Shown here: one piece after another, positions 57,331 through 64,000 of the stretch
Layout: every line of letters begins with the position of its first letter
How positions within the stretch are numbered: the first letter of the stretch is position 1
Assembly (NCBI RefSeq): GCF_030252425.1
Contig: NZ_CP126994.1
Location: 2,661,001 to 2,725,000, forward strand
Length of the DNA stretch: 64,000 nucleotides
From: Acidisoma sp. PAMC 29798
GTDB taxonomy: Bacteria > Pseudomonadota > Alphaproteobacteria > Acetobacterales > Acetobacteraceae
Direction of reading: 5' to 3'
Translations under genes and position numbers: made by a program
The notes under the pieces: model-generated
Databases searched by the model: none
What the model was told of the DNA's origin: nothing
What the model saw: only the letters and a program-made list of their open reading frames with translations

Positions 57331-58221
57331 ATGAGCGATGTCCTGGAATTCCTCTCCCCCGAAGTGCGACTTACGCATACACGCCACGGCCTGATGCTCT
57401 ATCCCGCGCTCGACCGCTTCGTCGGCCGCTGCCTGGAGGCTTACGGCGAATACTGCCCGGAGGAGGGCAAGGCTTTCAGCCAGCTGCTCAAGCCTGGCGA
57501 TGTGGTTGTCGAAGCCGGCGCGAATATTGGGTCGCACACGCTTCATATGTCCAAGATTGTCGGAGCCACCGGCAGCATTTACGCCTTCGAGCCGCAGCGG
57601 CCGGTGTTCCAGCTGCTGTGTGCCAATATGGCGCTGAATGCCGTCTCCAATGTGCATGCCCGGCAGCAGCCGCCATGCGATCCATCCGCGCCTCGAACGT
57701 GCCTGAATGCCGTCTCCAATGTGCATGCCCGGCAGCAGGGCATGGGCGCCACCCCCGACGTGATGTGGGTCACCCCTCCGCCGGTCGGCGCGTATGCAAA
57801 TTTCGGCGGCATCGCGCTCAAAGCCGAGGGTCGCGAGCGGGTCGATATCGTGACAATCGATTCCCTGGCCCTTGAGCGGCTCGACCTCATCAAGATCGAT
57901 GTCGAGGGGATGGAGGAAGCGGTGCTTCGCGGCGGCGCGGACACCATCAAGCGGCTGCGGCCCAAGCTTTATCTCGAAAACGATCCGGGCGAGGATCTGG
58001 AGAAATCGGCGTCACTGATCCGCTACGTACGCGAACTGGGCTATCGGGCGTGGTGGCATCTGCCAGCGCTGTTTTCGCCGGAAAACTTCCGCAATTTCCA
58101 GCAGCATCTCTATGACCAGAACGTAGTCTCAATCAACATGCTCTGTGTTCGAGACGATGAGGACATCAAGACAAACTATCTGGAAGTGGGGGACGAACAC
58201 GACCGACCCAGTTTGGACTAG
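57331..58221 (+). CDS. FkbM family methyltransferase with internal duplication, inside the hopanoid locus
   Basis: 296 residues. SAM-dependent methyltransferase fold: DVVVEAGANIGSHTLHMSKIV (motif I), GSIYAFEPQRPVFQLLCANM, and the FkbM block DLIKIDVEGMEEAVLRGG. The segment LNAVSNVHARQQ occurs twice, 23 residues apart, because 36 bp are duplicated exactly; the frame is kept. It is divergent from hpnG and convergent with shc. FkbM enzymes usually O-methylate sugars or polyketides; a hopanoid head-group target is inferred only from location. Confidence 0.85.
   Translation: MSDVLEFLSPEVRLTHTRHGLMLYPALDRFVGRCLEAYGEYCPEEGKAFSQLLKPGDVVVEAGANIGSHTLHMSKIVGATGSIYAFEPQRPVFQLLCANMALNAVSNVHARQQPPCDPSAPRTCLNAVSNVHARQQGMGATPDVMWVTPPPVGAYANFGGIALKAEGRERVDIVTIDSLALERLDLIKIDVEGMEEAVLRGGADTIKRLRPKLYLENDPGEDLEKSASLIRYVRELGYRAWWHLPALFSPENFRNFQQHLYDQNVVSINMLCVRDDEDIKTNYLEVGDEHDRPSLD
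57634..57738 (+). repeat. Exact 36-bp direct repeat inside the FkbM gene
   Basis: Copies at 57634-57669 and 57703-57738 are identical (CTGAATGCCGTCTCCAATGT... to CGGCAGCAG), separated by 33 unique bp (unit period 69 bp, 23 codons). It looks like a recent in-frame insertion/duplication or an assembly effect. Confidence 0.95.
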
Positions 58222-58397
58222 ACTGGCTTCGAGTGGACCTTTTCGGATCGACAAGGCCAATCAACCGATATCGTCATCCGCGCACTTGATACGCGGATCC
58301 ACCGGCGCTCATAGATCCCCCGTCCTTAGCCCAGCGCATCAAGCCAGGGGGGGTGAAGGTGAGTTTGTAAACCTCTCGCCGGCCCACGACTCCAAAC

Positions 58398-60344
58398 TCA
58401 AAACCCCCAGGAGACCTGGCGGGAATTGCCCTGCTGCAAGTTGCGATACCGCGCCATGGCCAGCAGTGGAAAGAACAGCCGGTAGCCGTGATAGCGAAGG
58501 TAGAAGACACGCGGGAAACCAACCGCGTTATAGGGCGCTTCGTCCCACTCGCCGTCCGTCTTTTGCTGCGACGTCAACCAAGCGATGCCGCGCGCGACAG
58601 CCTCATGGTCCGCCTCCCCCGCGGCCATCAGGCCAAGCACGGCCCAGGCTGTTTGAGACGGCAGGCTCTGGGTAAATTCGCCGGGCGGCGCACCCTCGAA
58701 GCTCGCACAATCCTCACCCCATCCGCCCTCGGGCCGCTGCTTGGCGAGCAGCCAGTTCACGGCGCGGCGGATCATGGGCTCGTCATGCGGCACGCCGGCA
58801 GCGTTGAGGGCGCAAAGCACGGACCATGTGCCGTAGATGTAATTGGTGCCCCAGCGGCCGAACCAGCAGCCCGCCTCCTCCTGGTCCATGCGCAGATAGG
58901 CAATCGCGCGCGCGATCACCGGGGCATCCTCGACATGGCCCAGTTGGCCCAGGAAGGACACGCAGCGCGCCGTGACATCGGCAGTCGGCGGGTCGAGCAG
59001 CGCGCCATGATCGGCGAAGGGAATATGATTGAGGAAGTCGTGGCTGTTATCGGCGTCAAAGGCGCCCCAGCCGCCATTGCGGCTCTGCATGCCGATCACC
59101 CAATGGCGGGCGAGTTCCACCGATGCGGCATGCTCCGGCGCGCCATTGCGGTGCAGCAACATCGCGACCATGGCCGTGTCATCGACATCGGGATAAAAGT
59201 CGTTGTTGTATTGGAAGGCCCAGCCGCCCGGCGGCACGTCGGGCTTCATCTCGGCCCAGTCCCCCCGAACTTCGGTGATCTGGCGGCCCTTGAGCCAGGC
59301 GCAGGCCTCTTCCAGCTCTGCCGTGCCCGGCCCATTCGCCTCGACCATGGCATGCGCCGCGAGACCAGTGTCCCAGATCGGGGAGAAGCAGGGCTGGGCA
59401 TAGGCCTCCTCACCCTTGTCAGTGACGAGATTGCGCACGGACAGCCAGGCGACGGCGGCATCGGGATGTTCGGGCGGATAGCCCAGCGCGTCGAACATCA
59501 TCACCGTATTGGCCATGGCAGGGTAGATCGCACCTAACCCGTCCTCGCCATTCAGCCGCTCCCCCACCCAGCGCACCGCCGCCTCGATATGGCGTTGGCG
59601 CCGGTTCTTCGGGAAGCGGGGCTCGGCCCGCTGCATCACCGAATCGACCACTTTGAAGAAGCGGCCCCAGCCGTTGCGATAGGGGCCACGAATCCAGTCC
59701 GTCACTTCCTCGGCCGGCGTCACGAACAGCTCGGCAATGGACACGCCCTTGGGGTTCCGGGCACGCGGCTTGAGGGCCATCAGCACCAGCAGCGGCACCA
59801 CCACCGTGCGCGACCAATAGCTGACCTTGAGGAGATGAAACGGAAACCAGCGCGGCAGGCCCATGATTTCCACGGGCATGACGGGCACGGCCCGCCAGGG
59901 CACGACGCCGAACAAAGCCAACTGGATCCGGGTGAAGACATTGGTGCGCTCGGCGCCGCCGGCGGCCAGGATGGCGGCGCGGGCACGCACCATATGCGGC
60001 GCATCCGCATCGTCGCCGATCGCCTTCAGGGCGAAATAGGCTTTGACGCTCGCCGAAATATTGAGGTCGCCACCGTAATACAGCGGCCAGCCGCCATGCT
60101 CGCCCTGGATGCGGCGCAGGTAGACGCCAATTTTTGACTGCAATTCAGGATCGACGCGATCGAGGTAATGCTCAAGCAGCACGTATTCCGCTGGAATCGT
60201 GGCATCCGCTTCCAATTCGAAGACCCAATGCCCGTCCGGCTGCTGGCGGTTCCGAAGCGCTGCCTCCGCGCTTTCAATGGCGACGGTCAGGTCCTCGGTC
60301 GAAATGCGAGACTCCAAGCTTATGTCGTGCGGCATGATCGCCAA
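58398..60344 (-). CDS. shc: Squalene-hopene cyclase
   Basis: 648 residues, normal length. Catalytic DxDD motif is DVDDTAM; several QW repeats are visible (QPDGHWVFELE, GEHGGWPLYY, RNGGWGAFD, PEGGWGEDC, KTDGEWDEA). Monotopic membrane enzyme that cyclises squalene to hopene/diplopterol. Last gene of the minus-strand unit after hpnE, with 1 nt between. Confidence 0.97.
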   Translation of the reverse strand: MAIMPHDISLESRISTEDLTVAIESAEAALRNRQQPDGHWVFELEADATIPAEYVLLEHYLDRVDPELQSKIGVYLRRIQGEHGGWPLYYGGDLNISASVKAYFALKAIGDDADAPHMVRARAAILAAGGAERTNVFTRIQLALFGVVPWRAVPVMPVEIMGLPRWFPFHLLKVSYWSRTVVVPLLVLMALKPRARNPKGVSIAELFVTPAEEVTDWIRGPYRNGWGRFFKVVDSVMQRAEPRFPKNRRQRHIEAAVRWVGERLNGEDGLGAIYPAMANTVMMFDALGYPPEHPDAAVAWLSVRNLVTDKGEEAYAQPCFSPIWDTGLAAHAMVEANGPGTAELEEACAWLKGRQITEVRGDWAEMKPDVPPGGWAFQYNNDFYPDVDDTAMVAMLLHRNGAPEHAASVELARHWVIGMQSRNGGWGAFDADNSHDFLNHIPFADHGALLDPPTADVTARCVSFLGQLGHVEDAPVIARAIAYLRMDQEEAGCWFGRWGTNYIYGTWSVLCALNAAGVPHDEPMIRRAVNWLLAKQRPEGGWGEDCASFEGAPPGEFTQSLPSQTAWAVLGLMAAGEADHEAVARGIAWLTSQQKTDGEWDEAPYNAVGFPRVFYLRYHGYRLFFPLLAMARYRNLQQGNSRQVSWGF

Positions 60345-60345
60345 A

Positions 60346-61629
60346 TTACCTCATCAGCAGGCGCGCAGCTGCGTCACCTGAGCGAATGGCCCCTTCAATC
60401 GTCGCGGGCAGACCGGTCGCCGTCCAGTCTCCCGCAAGAGCGAGATTGGCGATCCCCGCTCCGTCCGCCGCAGGTCTGCGTTTTTCCTGCTGAGCGGTCG
60501 CGGCGAATGTCGCCCTCTTTTCCTTGACCACACGCCAAGCGGGCATGGCCTCCGGCAAGACCGGATACGCCGCTCGTACATCCGGCCATACCTCCATGGC
60601 AAGTTTTTCGGTAGGAATATCAATTAGACGGTTGGCGGCACTGATCGTGACCGAAACGATTCCAGACTTGGCGAAGACCCATTCGGCAATGCCACCCAAC
60701 ACCCCCACGAAGGGCGGTGCGTCCGGCTCGGCCTGGGTCACGTAATGCACGTTCAGGATGGCCTCGAAGGCGTCCGGCACCGTCAATCCGGGCAGCAGAC
60801 CGGCGGCGACCGGGGCCGACACGGCGAGCACCACCGCTTCGCCATCGGCGACAGGCACCGCCCCATCGCTGAAGACCAGGGCCGACACCGCGCCACCCGC
60901 CCGCTCCATCGCCTGGACACGACGGCCGAAGGTGATCTCGGCGCCACGGCTGTGCAGCCATGCGAGCGCCGGGTCGATGAAGCTCTCCGACAGGCCCTCA
61001 CGCGGCACCAAAGGCCGGCAAGCGGCACCGCCACGCGCCAGTGTTTCGCCGACAACCGCTTGCAGCAGGGGCGCGAGGCCGCTGTCCGGTAGCGTGTTCA
61101 GTGCCGCGATGGCCAGCGGCTCCAGCAGCTTGCGATACAGCGGCCCGGCACCACCGATCGCCTCGGCCACCGTGCCCCGCGCCGTCCGCAGGCGCAGAAG
61201 GGCCAGATAATCCCGCCATCCGGTGCCGGGCACGCGGCGACCACGATCGAAAATCCAGAAGGGAACACGCCCTTCATCCAGGCGCAGGGTCCAGCGCGAT
61301 CCGTCCGCCCGATCAATGAAGGGAAAGACCGGCACAGCGGGCCCGACCATCGTCTCGGTCGCGCCGATACGGGCCAGATACGCCGCCGCCGCGCGGTTGC
61401 CGGACAGCAGCAGATGATTGCCGTTGTCGATTCGGCAGCCGAGCTCGCGATCGAAATAAGAACGACAGCGACCGCCGGCGGCGGGACCCGCTTCATACAG
61501 CGACACCGCGCAGCCCGCCTCGGCCAGGCGCATCGCCGCCGCGAGACCTGCGAGGCCCGCACCGACGATATGGACGCGGCCAAACGTCAAGCGGTCATCA
61601 CCCGGAGGCCAAACCACAGCTTCTGCCAT
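60346..61629 (-). CDS. hpnE: Hydroxysqualene dehydroxylase HpnE
   Basis: FAD-dependent enzyme, third step of squalene synthesis by HpnC/D/E. 427 residues: the dinucleotide motif VHIVGAGLAGLAAAMRLAEAG, EAGPAAGGRCRSY, and the C-terminal LALAGDWTATGLPATIEGAI. The ATG at 61629 lies 43 nt inside hpnD; a TTG at 61590 overlapping the hpnD stop (TTGA) is an alternative with better coupling. Confidence 0.94.
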   Translation of the reverse strand: MAEAVVWPPGDDRLTFGRVHIVGAGLAGLAAAMRLAEAGCAVSLYEAGPAAGGRCRSYFDRELGCRIDNGNHLLLSGNRAAAAYLARIGATETMVGPAVPVFPFIDRADGSRWTLRLDEGRVPFWIFDRGRRVPGTGWRDYLALLRLRTARGTVAEAIGGAGPLYRKLLEPLAIAALNTLPDSGLAPLLQAVVGETLARGGAACRPLVPREGLSESFIDPALAWLHSRGAEITFGRRVQAMERAGGAVSALVFSDGAVPVADGEAVVLAVSAPVAAGLLPGLTVPDAFEAILNVHYVTQAEPDAPPFVGVLGGIAEWVFAKSGIVSVTISAANRLIDIPTEKLAMEVWPDVRAAYPVLPEAMPAWRVVKEKRATFAATAQQEKRRPAADGAGIANLALAGDWTATGLPATIEGAIRSGDAAARLLMR

Positions 61630-62459
61630 TTCGGCAGCCGCACCCGCTGCTCGGGATGCAGAAAGCCGGTCTTCTCCATGCGCGTCAGCAATGCCCGGTA
61701 GGGCGCCGCCATCATACGCGCCGGCTTCATGGCGCGCGGGTCACAGCCGGCCATCGCCTCCTCCGCGCCGCGAAAATGGTCGCGCGCCAAAGCCGCCAGA
61801 CGTGTGCAGAGTGCAGGGAGGCCGGGCGCCGTGAGCGCTGCCGTCGGATTTGGCGGCACCCCCTCCTCCGCCAGCCATTCGCGCGGCAAATAGAGTCGCG
61901 AGCGCTCCGCATCCTCGCCGATATCGCGCAGGATATTCGTCAGTTGCAGCGCCCGGCCGAGGCAATAGGCAACACGGTCTGCGGCGGGTGAGGCATCGCC
62001 GAAGGCGCGGACGGACAGGCGGCCCACAGCACTGGCAACCCGGTCGCAATAGAGGTCGAGCGTCGCGAGGGACGGCGCCACAATCTCCCGCTCCGCATCC
62101 ATTTGCATGCCATCGATGATGGCCAGGAAATCCACGATGCGAAGGTCGAAGCGGCGGTAGGACAGCAGCAGCATCCGCGTCAGCGCATCGTCCGAGCGGC
62201 CTTCGGCCAGGGCATTGACGCGATCGCGCCAGCCATCCAGCGCTTCGCGCTTGGCGACCAGGGCGCCCGGCTCATCCGCGATATCGTCCACGACGCGGCA
62301 GAAGGCATAGATGGCATAGACCGCCGCGCGCCGCTCCGGCGGCAGCATCCGCATGCCGTGGTAGAAGGACGAGCCGGAGCGGCGCACCAGCACCTCGATC
62401 GCGTCGAGGTCGGCGGGACGCGCCCCAAGCGGCGGCGGCTGAAGTTTCGACAGGCTCAC
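61587..62459 (-). CDS. hpnD: Presqualene diphosphate synthase HpnD
   Basis: 290 residues from GTG 62459 overlapping the hpnC stop (GTGA). Two Asp-rich prenyl-diphosphate sites: FCRVVDDIADEPG and LTNILRDIGEDAERSRLYLPREWL. Condenses two farnesyl diphosphates. A longer upstream frame overlaps hpnC and is rejected. Confidence 0.94.
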   Translation of the reverse strand: MSLSKLQPPPLGARPADLDAIEVLVRRSGSSFYHGMRMLPPERRAAVYAIYAFCRVVDDIADEPGALVAKREALDGWRDRVNALAEGRSDDALTRMLLLSYRRFDLRIVDFLAIIDGMQMDAEREIVAPSLATLDLYCDRVASAVGRLSVRAFGDASPAADRVAYCLGRALQLTNILRDIGEDAERSRLYLPREWLAEEGVPPNPTAALTAPGLPALCTRLAALARDHFRGAEEAMAGCDPRAMKPARMMAAPYRALLTRMEKTGFLHPEQRVRLPKWQKLWFGLRVMTA

Positions 62460-63286
62460 AGCACGTATCCTATCCCACCGACGAGCGCGAAGAGCGCGTC
62501 GATCTTGCTCAGCTTGACACGCCGGGCCAACGGATCGCCCTGACGCAACCGCGTGGTCAATCGCCGCGACAGGTTGAGAATGACACCTGTCTCGATCCGC
62601 AGTCTGCGATCGCTTACCCGGCGGGGCAAGCGCGCGGCCTCGGCGTTCAGAGCGTCGCATTCAGCGAGCAGTCGGGCGAAGACCTGGCGCAGCGCCGCAG
62701 TCTCGGCCTTCGCAGGCAGATCGCTTACGGCCGCACCGGCGGCATTCATGAGATCGAGCGGCAAATAGCAGCGGTCGAGGTCATGCAGATCCTTCTGGCA
62801 ATCCTGGACATGGTTCAGCACCTGCAGCGCGGCACACAGGGCGTCCGACGCGGCATGCGTCTCCGGCCCCTCCCCATGAACGTCGAGCACGTAGCGTCCA
62901 ACGGGCATCGCGGAATAACGGCAATAGTCCAGCAGCTCCGCCCAGCTCTCATAGCGGCTTTTGGTCGCGTCCTGGCGAAAGGCGATGAGCAGATCGGTCG
63001 CATGGCGCGGCGTGACACCGGTTTCGGCGAGGCTGGCGCGCAATGCGCTGGCGCTGGGTGAGCCGTTCTGCCGCTCTCCCAACAACACGGATTCCATATG
63101 GTCGAGGCGCGCGATCTTTTCCTCGGGCGGCAAAACCGGGCTGTCGCCGATATCGTCCGCATTGCGAGCAAAGGCGTAATAGGCATGGACATGCCGCCGC
63201 AGATCCGGGCGGATCAGGATGGATCCCACCGGGAAATTCTCGTCGCCGCGATCCTTGCCGGACCAGCTCTCGACGTTCTCGGTCAT
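62456..63286 (-). CDS. hpnC: Hydroxysqualene synthase HpnC
   Basis: 276 residues from ATG 63286; a GTG at 63298 would add four residues. Family features: ENFPVGSILIRPDLRRHVHAYYAFARNADDIGD (first Asp site) and LNHVQDCQKDLHDLDRCYLP (second site). Converts presqualene diphosphate to hydroxysqualene. Follows hpnB by about 15 nt. Confidence 0.93.
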   Translation of the reverse strand: MTENVESWSGKDRGDENFPVGSILIRPDLRRHVHAYYAFARNADDIGDSPVLPPEEKIARLDHMESVLLGERQNGSPSASALRASLAETGVTPRHATDLLIAFRQDATKSRYESWAELLDYCRYSAMPVGRYVLDVHGEGPETHAASDALCAALQVLNHVQDCQKDLHDLDRCYLPLDLMNAAGAAVSDLPAKAETAALRQVFARLLAECDALNAEAARLPRRVSDRRLRIETGVILNLSRRLTTRLRQGDPLARRVKLSKIDALFALVGGIGYVL

Positions 63287-63300
63287 GGTCTCAGTCACGA

Positions 63301-64000
63301 TCAGAGTTCCGCCCCGTTTTCCACATAGACCCGGTTCTTCCACATCACGCTGCGGCCGCGCGCGTGATTCAACGCCGAGCCGACTGTCGCCGCCATGTAG
63401 AACAGGGCGATGAGGGGAAGGAAGAGGGCCCAGAGCGGGGTCAGCGTGTAGCGGCGCAGACTGGGCAGGAAGCTTGCCGCCATCAGCATCCAGGCGCCCA
63501 GGCCGAACCAGCGCGCGAGGCCATGGGCGAAGATGGCGGCTGCCGGCGGCAGCAGCCAGACCAGCAGCATGCCGAGCACCGTGCCCAGCAGCTTCACGGG
63601 CGAAAAGCCGAGCTGCACATAGGCGGTGCGGGCGATCATGTCCCAGATGTCGCGGAATTTCGGATAACGCCGGATCGAGCGTGCGCGGCTGGTATGGCCC
63701 AGCCAGATGCGGCCGCCGCTGCGCTTCACGGCGCGTCCAAGCGCCACGTCATCGATCAGCGCGCCTCGCAGGGCCGCGATGCCGCCGATGCGGTCTAGCG
63801 CGCGCCTGCGGATCAGCACGGTGCCGCCGGCAGCCCCTGCCATGCGGCTGGTGGGATCGGCGACTTGCGCGAAGGGGTACAGCAGCTGGAAGAAATAGAC
63901 GAAGGCCGGCACCAGCGCATGCTCGGCCCAGCTCTCGCAATGGAGCAGCACCATCTCCGACACCAAGTCGAGATCCTCGGCCTCGGCCTTAGCCACCAGC
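63301..64000 (-). CDS. hpnB: Glycosyltransferase HpnB, 5' end missing
   Basis: C-terminal 233 or so codons of a family 2 glycosyltransferase: MAGAAGGTVLIRRRALDRIGGIAALRGALIDDVALGRAVKRSG (ALIDDVALGR is HpnB-like) followed by three membrane segments (PVKLLGTVLGMLLVWLLPPAAAIFAHGL; LMAASFLPSL; LFLPLIALFYMAATVGSAL). The frame is open to the right edge, so the N-terminal nucleotide-binding domain is outside. First visible gene of the hpnB-C-D-E-shc unit. Confidence 0.88.
   Translation of the reverse strand, partial: LVAKAEAEDLDLVSEMVLLHCESWAEHALVPAFVYFFQLLYPFAQVADPTSRMAGAAGGTVLIRRRALDRIGGIAALRGALIDDVALGRAVKRSGGRIWLGHTSRARSIRRYPKFRDIWDMIARTAYVQLGFSPVKLLGTVLGMLLVWLLPPAAAIFAHGLARWFGLGAWMLMAASFLPSLRRYTLTPLWALFLPLIALFYMAATVGSALNHARGRSVMWKNRVYVENGAEL

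Overview
The window looks like a chromosomal segment of an alphaproteobacterium, most likely an Acetobacteraceae/Rhodospirillales member. The supporting signs are high GC, the alpha-type mdh-sucCD-sucAB-lpd operon, the rne / amidase / mrcA / prfB neighbourhood, a SAM-II riboswitch on metZ, and a large hopanoid locus. No phage, plasmid or CRISPR content was seen. Most of the sequence is housekeeping; the accessory parts are a RAYT/REP element, a BrnT-BrnA toxin-antitoxin pair and an O-antigen-type sugar cassette.

Layout. 1-1.5 kb: 3' part of an acyltransferase, then a candidate CCUCCC-motif small RNA on the minus strand and a REP pair. 1.5-10 kb: rne (minus), then amidase, mrcA and prfB (plus; prfB needs a +1 frameshift at an in-frame TGA). 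10-18 kb: DUF4239 membrane protein, a composite palindromic repeat, an EmrAB-type efflux pair behind a palindromic TetR-like operator, oxyR, a RAYT transposase framed by two inverted REPs, and a GNAT-metZ unit under a SAM-II riboswitch. 18.1-25.5 kb: tRNA-Gly(CCC), a DsbD/ScsB-like reductase, hrpB, brnTA, a K+ channel and a class I glutaminase-like hydrolase. 25.7-30.2 kb: dTDP-rhamnose synthesis (rfbB, rfbA, rfbC, rfbD) plus a glycosyltransferase. 30.3-39.6 kb: malate dehydrogenase, succinyl-CoA synthetase and the complete 2-oxoglutarate dehydrogenase complex, whose E2 has two lipoyl domains. 39.7-46.7 kb: a DUF2934 protein, a tricarboxylate-receptor-like protein, apt, a lipoprotein, then rplM-rpsI-argC-gamma carbonic anhydrase, a CoA-binding protein and a DUF2076 protein.

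46.7-64 kb is dominated by hopanoid metabolism and lysine/peptidoglycan precursor genes. The minus-strand unit hpnM-hpnI-hpnJ-hpnK continues with close spacing into dapD-dapE and two paralogous membrane proteins. Divergently lie ispH and hpnH; then hpnG (minus, TTG start), an FkbM-type methyltransferase with an internal exact duplication, and the core unit hpnB-hpnC-hpnD-hpnE-shc (minus; hpnB runs off the right edge). Together they cover isoprenoid precursor supply (IspH), squalene formation (HpnC/D/E), cyclisation (Shc), C5 side-chain addition (HpnH/G), cyclitol-ether head-group synthesis (HpnI/K/J) and probable transport (HpnM).

REP-like hairpins occur at several intergenic sites. They share a GTAG foot and a conserved loop, while stem bases change in a compensatory way, and one RAYT gene sits between two copies. 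This, the candidate small RNA and the FkbM gene inside the hopanoid locus are the least ordinary items.
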